From the NCBI RefSeq assembly GCF_000455205.1, contig NZ_AUWQ01000055.1:62001-126000 (forward strand): DNA of 64,000 nucleotides. The letters run 5' to 3'. Both the position numbers and the translations under genes were made by a program. The notes beneath the pieces are model-generated. The model saw nothing but the letters and a program-made list of their open reading frames with translations. It was not told the origin of the DNA and made no database searches. Within the stretch, counting starts at the first letter, position 1, and every line of letters starts with the position of its first letter. Shown one piece after another: positions 36,120 through 44,587 of this stretch. The stretch is from Mycobacterium sp. UM_CSW. Its GTDB lineage: Bacteria; Actinomycetota; Actinomycetes; Mycobacteriales; Mycobacteriaceae.

Positions 36120-36976
36120 ACCGCCGGCTCGACGACATGCTGCACCACCTGTTCTCCTTTGACCTCACCGCCGACCTGCTCCGCCACGACTTCGTCCAGC
36201 AGGCGGTGGCCGCGGGCGCGCTGCTGGGTCTGGTGGCCGGGCTGATCGGGCCGTTCATCGTGATGCGCCAGATGTCGTTTGCGGTGCACGGGTCCAGCGA
36301 ATTGTCGCTGACGGGAGCGGCTTTCGCGTTGCTGGTCGGGTTCGAGGTGGGGGCCGGGGCGCTGATCGGCAGCGCCCTGGCGGCGGCGCTGTTCGGCATT
36401 CTCGGCCAGCGGGCCCGCGAGCGCGACTCGGTGATCGGCGTGGTCCTGGCCTTCGGGATGGGCCTGGCGGTGCTGTTCATCCATCTTTACCCCGGGCGGA
36501 CCGGGACCGCCTTCGCGCTGCTGACCGGCCAGATCGTCGGCGTCGGCTACACCGGCCTGACCATGCTGGCCCTGGTCTGCCTGCTCGTCGTCGCCGCGCT
36601 CGGCACGTGCTACCGGCCCCTGTTGTTCGCCACCGTCGACCCCGACGTCGCGGCCGCGCGCGGTGTCCCGGTCCGCGTGCTGGGCATCGTGTTCGCCGCG
36701 CTGGTCGGCGTCGTGGCCGCCCAGGCCGTGCAGATCGTCGGGGCGCTGCTGGTGATGTCATTGCTCATCACCCCGGCGGCCGCGGCGGCGCGGGTGATCG
36801 CGTCGCCGGCGGCGGCGATCGTGGCCTCGGTGGCCTTCGCCGAGGTCGCGGCCGTCGGGGGCATCGTGCTGTCGCTGGCGCCGGGCGTGCCGGTGTCGGT
36901 GTTCGTCGCAGCGATTTCCTTTGTCATCTACCTGTTTTGTTGGCTCCTCGGGCGACGCCGCGAGGTCCCCGCCTGA
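36116..36976 (+). CDS. Zinc ABC transporter permease
   Basis: 286 residues with about eight membrane helices of the ZnuB/TroC (ABC-3) family, including the conserved cytoplasmic loop region DVAAARGVPVR. The ATG at 36116 overlapping the ATPase stop is preferred to a GTG at 36107. It completes the zinc importer. Confidence 0.9.
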   Translation: MNRRLDDMLHHLFSFDLTADLLRHDFVQQAVAAGALLGLVAGLIGPFIVMRQMSFAVHGSSELSLTGAAFALLVGFEVGAGALIGSALAAALFGILGQRARERDSVIGVVLAFGMGLAVLFIHLYPGRTGTAFALLTGQIVGVGYTGLTMLALVCLLVVAALGTCYRPLLFATVDPDVAAARGVPVRVLGIVFAALVGVVAAQAVQIVGALLVMSLLITPAAAAARVIASPAAAIVASVAFAEVAAVGGIVLSLAPGVPVSVFVAAISFVIYLFCWLLGRRREVPA

Positions 36977-36997
36977 CGCCACCCATAAGCTGGGCGG

Positions 36998-37756
36998 GTG
37001 GCCGCTATCGACCTCAACGCCGACCTGGGCGAGGGCTTTGGCGTCTGGAGCCTGGGCGACGACGACGCCATGCTCGGGATCGTCAGCAGCGCCAACGTGG
37101 CATGCGGATTCCATGCCGGGGACCCCGCCGGCCTGTTGCGGGTGTGCCGGTCGGCCGCCGAGCGCGGCGTGCGCATCGGCGCTCAGGTGAGCTACCGCGA
37201 CCTGGCCGGGTTCGGCCGACGCTTCATCGACGTCGCCCCCGACGACCTAGTCGCCGACGTGGTGTATCAGATCGGCGCGTTGCAGGCGATCGCGCGGGCG
37301 TCCGGCTCGGCGGTGTCCTACGTCAAACCCCATGGCGCGCTGTACAACACGATCGTGACCAACCGAGAACAGGCGGCGGCTGTCGCGGCGGCGGTGCACC
37401 TGGTGGACGCGGCGCTGCCGGTGCTGGGCATGGGGGGTTCGGCGTTTTTCGAGGAGGCCGGCCGCCTTGGCTTACGCACGGTGGCCGAGGCGTTCGCGGA
37501 CCGCGCGTACCGGCCCGACGGCCAATTGGTCTCGCGTCGCGAACCCGGCGCGGTGCTGCACGATCCTGCGGCGATCGCCGAGCGCGTGCTGGCCATGGTG
37601 TCCTCGGGGCGGGTCACCGCGACCGACGGCACACAAATCAGCGTCAGCGTGGAATCGGTTTGCGTGCATGGTGATTCGCCCGGCGCGGTGCGGATCGCGA
37701 CCGCGGTGCGCGATCGGCTGGAGGCGGCCGGCGCCGAGATCGGGGCGTTCTGCTGA
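36998..37756 (+). CDS. pxpA: LamB/YcsF family protein (5-oxoprolinase subunit A-like)
   Basis: 252 residues with the family N-terminus IDLNADLGEGFG, then NVACGFHAGDP, YVKPHGALYN and VCVHGDSPGA. In bacteria PxpA works with PxpB and PxpC to hydrolyse 5-oxoproline to glutamate using ATP. The B and C genes are not present in the window. The start is a GTG at 36998. It follows the zinc transporter by 21 bases and may be co-transcribed. It shares one base with the next gene. Confidence 0.85.
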   Translation: MAAIDLNADLGEGFGVWSLGDDDAMLGIVSSANVACGFHAGDPAGLLRVCRSAAERGVRIGAQVSYRDLAGFGRRFIDVAPDDLVADVVYQIGALQAIARASGSAVSYVKPHGALYNTIVTNREQAAAVAAAVHLVDAALPVLGMGGSAFFEEAGRLGLRTVAEAFADRAYRPDGQLVSRREPGAVLHDPAAIAERVLAMVSSGRVTATDGTQISVSVESVCVHGDSPGAVRIATAVRDRLEAAGAEIGAFC

Positions 37757-38676
37757 TGCGGGCCAAGCTCGGCCGCCCCGACCTGGCGCGGTACGCGGAC
37801 CGGTTCGACGTGCCATTGGCGGGACCCGATGCGGCGCTCGCGGCGACCTGGATGGGTGTGGCGACATTGCTGCTCGACGACGGGTCGTCGGCGCTGCTGA
37901 CCGACGGTTACTTCTCGCGCCCCAGCCTGGCGCGGGTGGCCGCCGGCAAGGTGTCGCCGTCACCGGCGCGCGTGGACGGCTGCCTGGCCCGCGCCAAGGT
38001 CTCCCGGCTGGAGGCGGTCATCCCGGTGCACACCCACATCGACCACGTGCTGGACTCCGCGCTGGTCGCCGACCGCACCGGCGCGCGGCTGGTCGGCGGC
38101 GAGTCGGCCGCCAACGTCGGCCGCGGATACGGACTGCCCGGGGACCGCATCGTCGTCGCGACGCCGGGTGAGCCGATTCGCCTGGGCGCCTTCGACGTAA
38201 CGCTGGTGCAATCCCATCACTGCCCGCCGGACCGGTTTCCCGGGACGATCGACGAGCCGCTGACCCCACCGGTGCGGGCGTCGGCCTACCGCTGCGGTGA
38301 AGCCTGGTCGACGCTGGTGCACCATCTACCGTCGGACCGGCGGCTGCTGATCCAGGGCAGCGCCGGTTTCGTCAAGGGTGCACTGGAGGGGCGGCGCGCC
38401 GAAGCCGTCTATCTGTCCGTCGGACAGCTGGGCCTGCGGCCGCGGTCCTACATCCACGACTACTGGGCCGAGACCGTGCGCGCCGTCGGGGCGCGCCGGG
38501 TGATCCTGATCCATTGGGACGACTTCTTCAGCCCGCTTTCAAAGCCGTTGCGGGCCTTGCCGTATGCGGGCGACGACCTGGACGTGTCGATCGGGGTCCT
38601 GGACGAGCTGGCCGCACACGACGGTGTCGCGCTGCACATGCCGACCGTGTGGCGACGCGAAAACCCCTGGGCGTGA
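37756..38676 (+). CDS. MBL-fold metallohydrolase (Rv3577-like)
   Basis: 306 residues. The metallo-beta-lactamase signature HTHIDH appears near residue 94, with further candidate metal ligands in QSHHCPPD and ILIHWDDF. It corresponds to Rv3577, whose function is not known. The ATG abuts the pxpA stop. A zinc enzyme behind a zinc importer is suggestive, but the substrate cannot be told. Confidence 0.8.
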   Translation: MRAKLGRPDLARYADRFDVPLAGPDAALAATWMGVATLLLDDGSSALLTDGYFSRPSLARVAAGKVSPSPARVDGCLARAKVSRLEAVIPVHTHIDHVLDSALVADRTGARLVGGESAANVGRGYGLPGDRIVVATPGEPIRLGAFDVTLVQSHHCPPDRFPGTIDEPLTPPVRASAYRCGEAWSTLVHHLPSDRRLLIQGSAGFVKGALEGRRAEAVYLSVGQLGLRPRSYIHDYWAETVRAVGARRVILIHWDDFFSPLSKPLRALPYAGDDLDVSIGVLDELAAHDGVALHMPTVWRRENPWA

Positions 38677-38689
38677 AGCGGTTTAGACG

Positions 38690-39931
38690 TTGGATTTGAC
38701 CGCCGCGCTGTTGTTGCTTGCTGCCGTGCTCGTGTTCGCGGTCGTCCGCCCAAGGGGTTGGCCGGAGGCGGTGGCGGCGGTCCCGGCGGCGCTCATCGTG
38801 ATCGCGGTCGGCGCGATATCGGTGCATCAGGCGGCCCAGGAGGTGGCCGGGCTGTCCGGAGTGGTCGCCTTCCTCGGCGCGGTCCTGGTGCTGGCCAAGC
38901 TGTGCGACGACGAGGGGCTGTTCGAAGCGGCGGGCGCGGCGATCGCGCGGGGGCGCGTCTCGTCGGGCGGCCTACTGCGGCGGGTGTTCGTCGTCGCCTC
39001 CCTGATCACCGCCGTGCTGAGCCTGGACGCCGCCGTGGTGTTGCTGACCCCGGTGGTCCTGGCCGCGGTCCGCCGGCTGCACACCCCGCCGCGGCCCTAC
39101 GCCTATGCCACCGCTCACCTGGCCAACGGCGCCTCCCTGCTGCTGCCGGTGTCGAACCTGACCAACCTGCTGGCGTTCCACACCGCCCACCTCTCATTCA
39201 CCCGGTTCACCGTGCTGATGGCGTTGCCGTGGCTGGGCGCGGTGGCGGTGATCTACGCGATCTTTCGCTGGTTTTTCGCCGGTGACCTGCGCGTCCAGCC
39301 CGACGCCGAGGAGATCGGCCCGGCGCCGCGCCCCCCGGTGTTCGTGCTGGTGGTCGTGGGGCTGACCCTCGCCGGGTTCGCGGTCGGCCAGTCCGTCGGG
39401 GTCGCCCCCGCGTGGGTGGCGGCCGCCGGTGCCGCGGTGCTCGCGGTGCGCAGCCTGAGCCGCGGACACACCTCCGTGGCCGAGATCGCGCGCTCGGTGC
39501 ACGTCTCGTTCCTGGTGTTCGTGCTGGCGCTGGGAGTCGTGGTCCGGGCGGTCATGCTCAACGGCATGGACAGGGCCATGTCCGCGGTGCTGCCGTCAGG
39601 TTCGCGTCTGCCCGCGCTGCTCGCGATCGCCGCGATAGCCGCCGTGCTGGCCAACGTCGTCAACAACCTGCCCGCCACGCTGGTGCTGCTCCCGCTGGTC
39701 GCGCCCGGCGGTCCGGTGGCCATTCTGGCGGTGCTGATCGGGGTGAACGTCGGCCCCAACCTGACCTATGTGGGTTCGCTGTCGAACCTGTTGTGGCGCC
39801 GCGTTCTTCGCCGACATGACGTCGACGCCGGCGTCGGCGAGTACACCCGACTCGGGTTGTGCACGGTGCCCATCGCGCTGGTGGTCGCCGTGGTCGCGCT
39901 GTGGGCGTCCACACGGCTACTGGGCGTGTGA
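38690..39931 (+). CDS. ArsB/NhaD-family ion permease (ArsB2-like)
   Basis: 413 residues, about eleven membrane helices. The citrate/arsenite-type transporter features are LDAAVVLLTPVV, PVSNLTNLLAF and a symmetrical second half with NNLPATLVLLPL and GVNVGPNLTYVGSLSN. It matches Rv3578 (arsB2) in position. No arsR or arsC is adjacent, so arsenite transport is not proven; another anion is possible. The start appears to be a TTG at 38690, 13 bases after the MBL gene, without a strong ribosome site. Confidence 0.8.
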   Translation: MDLTAALLLLAAVLVFAVVRPRGWPEAVAAVPAALIVIAVGAISVHQAAQEVAGLSGVVAFLGAVLVLAKLCDDEGLFEAAGAAIARGRVSSGGLLRRVFVVASLITAVLSLDAAVVLLTPVVLAAVRRLHTPPRPYAYATAHLANGASLLLPVSNLTNLLAFHTAHLSFTRFTVLMALPWLGAVAVIYAIFRWFFAGDLRVQPDAEEIGPAPRPPVFVLVVVGLTLAGFAVGQSVGVAPAWVAAAGAAVLAVRSLSRGHTSVAEIARSVHVSFLVFVLALGVVVRAVMLNGMDRAMSAVLPSGSRLPALLAIAAIAAVLANVVNNLPATLVLLPLVAPGGPVAILAVLIGVNVGPNLTYVGSLSNLLWRRVLRRHDVDAGVGEYTRLGLCTVPIALVVAVVALWASTRLLGV

Positions 39932-39942
39932 GGCGCGCGGGT

Positions 39943-40254
39943 TCAGCCGACCGCCTCCCTGAACGCCACGCCCTGCTGCAGCGCCTGCGCGGCCTCCGCG
40001 ATGTCGAGGACGGGATAGATCTGGTAATCCAGGATGGTGGCGAATTGGCTTGTGGTCTCGACTAAGTCGGCCGGATTGTCGGTCTCGACCACGGCGAATC
40101 CGCCACCGCCGTCGACGCGCCCGACGAACTGGTGATACGTGGTGCTCTGCGGCGGCGACCACTTCGAGTAGGCGGCCAACCCCCGTCGCAAGCTTTCGTC
40201 GTTCTCCGCGGCCGTGCCGTTCAGGCGGTAAGTCCAAGACACTACGTACTTCAT
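39943..40254 (-). CDS. DUF3303-like small protein
   Basis: 103 residues. It begins KYVVSWTYR and has the ferredoxin-like pattern of the DUF3303 family (GGGFAVVETDNPADL...FATILDYQIYPVLD). No catalytic residues are known. It converges with the permease gene (11-base gap). A dyad shared with the LuxR-family gene region lies about 70 bases upstream (40326-40341), so it may belong to that regulon. Confidence 0.7.
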   Translation of the reverse strand: MKYVVSWTYRLNGTAAENDESLRRGLAAYSKWSPPQSTTYHQFVGRVDGGGGFAVVETDNPADLVETTSQFATILDYQIYPVLDIAEAAQALQQGVAFREAVG

Positions 40255-40325
40255 CGCTCACTCCTTTTCTGGTCGGGCCAACTCGGCTCTGCAGGCACGC
40301 TACGGCCGACCTGACGCGCCCGAAC

Positions 40326-40341
40326 GAGTAGCCGAGTACTC
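40326..40341. promoter_or_regulatory. Candidate operator dyad, copy 1 (upstream of the DUF3303 gene)
   Basis: GAGTAGCCGAGTACTC, flanked so that CGAGTA and TACTCG form perfect 6-base arms. Its core GTAGCCGAGTAC recurs with one change at 43069-43080. The two copies lie on either side of the LuxR-ATPase gene, in the upstream regions of the DUF3303 gene and of the LuxR/FAD oxidoreductase pair. Confidence 0.5.
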
Positions 40342-40366
40342 GACTTTCAGCCGCGGCGCGCGGGGG

Positions 40367-42979
40367 CTACCCGCCGCCCGGTCCCGATCGCACGATCGAG
40401 GCCAGCTCCTCGCGCGATTGGGCCCCCACCCGCTGGCAGGCCCGGTAGATGTGGCCCTCCACGGTGCGCACCGACATCACCAGCTTCTCGGCGATCTGGC
40501 GGTTGGACAGACCGGCGACGACGAGTTCGACGACGTCGCGCTGGCGACCCGACAGCTTGATTCCCTCCGGGGTTCGCAGGGCCGGTGTGCAAAGGCCGCC
40601 GCACTCGTCGGCCAGTTCCCTCGCCAGCGCGGCGGCATACAGCGCGCGCTTGTGCTGCTGGCTTGCGGCGAATGCGGCGGAGGCCTGCGCCGCGGCGTCG
40701 GCGGCCACGGCCTTGTCACCGATCGCCCGGTAGGCCGCCGAGGCGGCCAGCAGGCCCTCGCCGTCGCCGCCGAGCAGAGCCTTCGCGTGCAGCGCGATCG
40801 CGTCGGCCAGCGGCAGCGACAACGCCTCGGCCAGCTCCGCCGCGCGGGCCGCCCCAAACGCGTCGCCCCACTGCGCCGCGGCCTGGATGCACGCCAACTC
40901 GTGGGTGGGCTGGCCGCGGTCGCGGGCAAGTTGTGCCGCTTCCCGCACGGCGGCGACGGCCTCGCCGAGGCGACCGCTTGCCGCCATCGCCCACCCGTCG
41001 GCCAGCGACAAGGCGGTGTGCATGAACAGGTAGTCGGCCGGCACCGCCGAGCGCGCCCCGGCCGCCGCGTCGTTCGCTTCGGCGGCCTGGCCGAGCTTGG
41101 CGTGCGCCTCGGCCAGCGCAAAGTAGCTGGCCGCACGCAAACCCGTCGTGACGGAGTGCATTTGCACTCTGGCAACCGCCTCGTGCAGCAACCGGGCCGC
41201 GTCGGTTACAGCGCCGCGGACCAGGTCGGCGTTGCCGAGCAGCAGGGCCAGGTTCGCGTAGGCCAGGCCGGGGATGTCCCGGGCCGAATCGGCCAATTGC
41301 TTTGCGGTGCCGACGAATTCGTCGATGCGCCCGGTCAGACGGCAGGCCCGGCCGTACACGGCGCCGAACCAGAACCGCAACTGCGACGCCTGAAACGACG
41401 TGGTCGCGCGCCGCAACGCCTGCTCGGCGACGCCAGGGAGGCCGTCAACCTCACCGAGTGCCCCCATCGCCATGATCAACGCGAGCGCGGCCAGCAAGGC
41501 GTGCAGGTCCGGCAGGGCAGCGAAGGCCAAGGCGCTCCGCGCCCTTTCGGCCGCCGGCTCGCAGCGCGCCGATATCGCGTCCAGGCACGCCTGCACCGCA
41601 AGGCGTTCGGCGACCTGCGCCTCGGTCTCGGGACCCGCAGCAAGTCCGTCCAAGATCACGCCCGCATCGGCGGGCTTGCTGAGGATCCACATCAGGTTGA
41701 TCGCCCGGATCGTCGCCCAGTGGTGACCATCGGGGCCGTCGACCAAATCACGCAGCGCCGCCTCGGCCTGCTCGCCGCGTCCGAGCAGCACCAGGTTCAT
41801 CGCCCGCACCCCGGCCGCCCCGGGCGCCCCGGCCCGCGCGGCGGCCGTCGCGAACCGGTCGGCCAGGTCCAGATCCAGCAGCGTCATGGCGTGCCGCGCC
41901 GCTTCCAGATACAGCTCGGGTTCGGGCTCGAGATCCGATTCGAGGTGCAGCAGCGTGCGGCGAACGGTGGCCTGCATGTCGGTGTCAGCGTTTTTGGCCA
42001 GCCGGCAAGCGAGCCTGCCCCGGAGCGACGACAAGTACATCTCGCCGGCGCTCGCGCGGCGCAGCTCGCCGAACAGGGGATGCGCCAGCCGGGCCATCAA
42101 CCCGCCGGCCGTGCGTTCGACGCTCACCAGGCCCATGCTTTCGGCGACCGCCAGGTCCCGGCGGGGCACCAAGTCGCACAGCACATCGACCGCGAGTGGC
42201 TCGCACTGAGACAGCATGTCGACGACCAGCGCCGGCTTGGGGCTGAGCCGATCCAGCTGGCGGCCGACCGTGTCGGACAGGCTCGGCGACACCGCGACGT
42301 CGCCGTCCCATATCCATACCCCGGCGACCTGCCGCATCTGGCCCGCCGCGACCTGATCGGACAGCAACTGCCGGAGGAACAGCGTGTTTCCGCCGGTCAG
42401 TTTCCGGAACCGGGCCGCGCACCGCGCGTCGATGGGACCGCCCAGCGTGCTCTCGATCACCTCGCGCGTGGCCGCGGCCGAAAGCGGTTCGAGATCCAGG
42501 CGAGCCAGCAATCCCTCCTTCCACAACGCCGTCACCGCATCCGGTTCGTCGCTGCCGGTGCGGATCGTGACCACCAGCCGCACCCCGCCCGACTGGGCCA
42601 GCTCGTGGACGACGAGGGCGGACAAGCCGTCCAGCAGGTGCGCGTCGTCAACCCCGACCACAACCCGACCGCGCCGCTGTTGTGCGACAAACGAATTGAT
42701 CACCCGCCGCACGTTCGTCAGCGGGTCCGACATCGCCTCGCCCAGCAGGCCGATAAACGCCCCGAGCGGCAGAGCCCGCGCGGATTCGGTGCCGACGAGC
42801 CACTGCGTGCGCTCACCGGAAGCCTCCGCGCGCCGCAGCGCTTCGCGGGCCAGCCAGGTTTTGCCCACACCGGCCGCTCCGGCGATCAATACGCCGGAGT
42901 GGTTGCCAGCCCCGCCCAGGGCGCGACGGACGAGCGCAAGTTCGCTGTCGCGCCCGGTCAGCGGTTTACCGCTGATCAC
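40367..42979 (-). CDS. LuxR-family regulator with N-terminal AAA ATPase (LAL type)
   Basis: 870 residues. The N-terminal ATPase has Walker A GAAGVGKTW (near residue 38) and a Walker B-like VVVGVDDAHLL. The middle is a long helical, TPR-like region rich in Ala and Leu. The C-terminal 60 residues are a LuxR helix-turn-helix (LSGRQRDVVELVVAGLSNRQ, VMSVRTVEGHIYRACQ). Such large ATP-dependent activators respond to small ligands or inducers. It is divergent from the FAD oxidoreductase gene, a likely target, and a dyad lies on both sides of the gene. Confidence 0.88.
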   Translation of the reverse strand: MISGKPLTGRDSELALVRRALGGAGNHSGVLIAGAAGVGKTWLAREALRRAEASGERTQWLVGTESARALPLGAFIGLLGEAMSDPLTNVRRVINSFVAQQRRGRVVVGVDDAHLLDGLSALVVHELAQSGGVRLVVTIRTGSDEPDAVTALWKEGLLARLDLEPLSAAATREVIESTLGGPIDARCAARFRKLTGGNTLFLRQLLSDQVAAGQMRQVAGVWIWDGDVAVSPSLSDTVGRQLDRLSPKPALVVDMLSQCEPLAVDVLCDLVPRRDLAVAESMGLVSVERTAGGLMARLAHPLFGELRRASAGEMYLSSLRGRLACRLAKNADTDMQATVRRTLLHLESDLEPEPELYLEAARHAMTLLDLDLADRFATAAARAGAPGAAGVRAMNLVLLGRGEQAEAALRDLVDGPDGHHWATIRAINLMWILSKPADAGVILDGLAAGPETEAQVAERLAVQACLDAISARCEPAAERARSALAFAALPDLHALLAALALIMAMGALGEVDGLPGVAEQALRRATTSFQASQLRFWFGAVYGRACRLTGRIDEFVGTAKQLADSARDIPGLAYANLALLLGNADLVRGAVTDAARLLHEAVARVQMHSVTTGLRAASYFALAEAHAKLGQAAEANDAAAGARSAVPADYLFMHTALSLADGWAMAASGRLGEAVAAVREAAQLARDRGQPTHELACIQAAAQWGDAFGAARAAELAEALSLPLADAIALHAKALLGGDGEGLLAASAAYRAIGDKAVAADAAAQASAAFAASQQHKRALYAAALARELADECGGLCTPALRTPEGIKLSGRQRDVVELVVAGLSNRQIAEKLVMSVRTVEGHIYRACQRVGAQSREELASIVRSGPGGG

Positions 42980-43066
42980 TCGGCGACTATAACCGGTTGT
43001 CTCCGCGCCTAACAGGCCATTTCATCCGCGTTTCGGTGCCGGATCCGCGATGCCGGCGGCGAAGTT

Positions 43067-43082
43067 GCGTAGCCGACTACGC
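43067..43082. promoter_or_regulatory. Candidate operator dyad, copy 2 (LuxR / FAD oxidoreductase intergenic)
   Basis: GCGTAG and CTACGC form a perfect 6-base inverted repeat with a CCGA spacer. It matches the site at 40326-40341 at 13 of 16 positions. It lies in the 170-base divergent region between the LuxR-ATPase gene and the FAD oxidoreductase gene. Confidence 0.5.
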
Positions 43083-43149
43083 TATCGGCCCCCACGGTTT
43101 GCTGTGAGCATCGCTTTCGTCAGCTGGCGGATCGGCGAAGGCGGTAAGC

Positions 43150-44568
43150 ATGATCAAGATCGGCAGTAACGCGGTGGTACTGGGAGCGAGCATGGCCGGT
43201 CTGCTGACCGCGCGGTCGCTCGCCGATTTCTTCGACACGGTGACGGTGGTGGAGCGCGACCCGCTGCCCGACGACGACGCCGGTCGACGGGGCGTTCCCC
43301 AGGGGCGGCACCTGCACGCCCTGTTGCCCCGCGGCGCCCAGGTGATCGAGGAATTCTTCCCCGGCGTGCTCGACGAGTTGGTTCTCGACGGCGCGCAGTA
43401 CTTCGACGGGCGCGATCTGTCGCGGCTCCACTACAACGTGGGCGGGCATCTGCTGGCGCAAAGCGGCAGCGCCACGTCTTTTACGGCCTACTGCGCGACA
43501 CGGCCCTTCGTGGAGGGGCATGTGCGTCGGCGGGTGCGCGAGATCCCCAACGTCGTGGTGCTGGACGAGCACAACATCGTCGGCCTGACCGCGACGCCCG
43601 ATCGCCGTCGTGTCACGGGGGCGAGGGTGGTCAGCCGCCGCACCGGCGAATGCGCCGTGTTGAAGGCCGATTTGGTGGTCGACGCCACCGGCCGTGCCGC
43701 GCACACCCCGGGGTGGCTAGAAGGTCTGGGATACGACCGCCCGTCCGAGGATCGTGTGGTGGTGCACTTGACCTACGCGAGCCAGCGCCTGCGCATGGCC
43801 GCGGATACGCCGCACGAACTGGGTTTCCTGGTCGGCATCGTGCCGGGCACCCCCAGAGGCGTCGGCTTGCTGCACTGCGAGAACGACACGTGGATCTTCA
43901 CGGTGATCGGCATCGCCGGTCAAGAGCCCGGGGGCGACCTTGAGGCGATGTGCGATTTCGTGGCCGATTGCGCGCCCGCCCACTTGCTCGACGCGGTGCG
44001 GCGTGCCGAACCGATCGGCGAGCCGGTGCGCCACAAAATGCCGTGCAGCCAATGGCGCCGTTACGACAAATTGCGCCGTTTCCCGGAGGGCCTGCTGGTC
44101 ACCGGCGACGCGGTCTGCAGCTTCAACCCGGTCTACGGCCAGGGCATGACCGTGGCGGCGCTCGAGGCGCGGGCGCTGCGTGACTGCTTGTCAAGCGGCA
44201 CGGAGGATTTGGCGCGGCGCTTCTTCCGCGCTGCGGCGGTCCCCATCCGCCAGGCCTGGCAGCTGTCGACCAACCCCGACCTTGCGCTGCCCGAGATCGA
44301 GGGCACCCCACCGCTGTCCGCCCGGCTGCTGAATGGGTACCTGGATCGCGTGCTCAAGGCGGCGGAAACCGACGTCGCCGCGGTGGATCAGTTCGTCCGG
44401 GTGACTTCGCTGGTCGACCCCGCGACGAAGCTGCTGCGCCCAGGGATGATCTGGCGAGCCGTCCGTGCGCGCCGACGGGCGGCCGAACAGCGGGACGGCG
44501 CCGTCAGCGTTGTTACGGAAGCGCACAGCCCGACGGATGCGGCCGATTACAGCATCCGTTCCTGGTGA
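43150..44568 (+). CDS. FAD-dependent oxidoreductase / monooxygenase-like
   Basis: 472 residues. The N-terminal Rossmann motif is VVLGASMAGLLTARSLAD and the second FAD motif is GLLVTGDAVCSFNPVYGQGM (about 315-334). The protein is of the p-hydroxybenzoate-hydroxylase/geranylgeranyl-reductase-like superfamily; the substrate is unknown. It is divergent from the LuxR-ATPase gene, which probably regulates it, and 19 bases upstream of the cyclase gene. Confidence 0.8.
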   Translation: MIKIGSNAVVLGASMAGLLTARSLADFFDTVTVVERDPLPDDDAGRRGVPQGRHLHALLPRGAQVIEEFFPGVLDELVLDGAQYFDGRDLSRLHYNVGGHLLAQSGSATSFTAYCATRPFVEGHVRRRVREIPNVVVLDEHNIVGLTATPDRRRVTGARVVSRRTGECAVLKADLVVDATGRAAHTPGWLEGLGYDRPSEDRVVVHLTYASQRLRMAADTPHELGFLVGIVPGTPRGVGLLHCENDTWIFTVIGIAGQEPGGDLEAMCDFVADCAPAHLLDAVRRAEPIGEPVRHKMPCSQWRRYDKLRRFPEGLLVTGDAVCSFNPVYGQGMTVAALEARALRDCLSSGTEDLARRFFRAAAVPIRQAWQLSTNPDLALPEIEGTPPLSARLLNGYLDRVLKAAETDVAAVDQFVRVTSLVDPATKLLRPGMIWRAVRARRRAAEQRDGAVSVVTEAHSPTDAADYSIRSW

Positions 44569-44587
44569 GCGCCCTATCGTAAGGCGC

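Noticed and set aside
40418-43012. 864-codon open frame on the plus strand opposite the LuxR-ATPase gene
   Set aside because: It is a mirror frame caused by high GC. The minus-strand frame has clear Walker and LuxR motifs, while this one is low-complexity Arg/Gly/His-rich with no domain.
44465-44587. Fusion of the cyclase to the FAD oxidoreductase C-terminus
   Set aside because: The frame is open upstream only by chance and is in a different frame from the oxidoreductase. The zinc ribbon start at 44588 fits the family.
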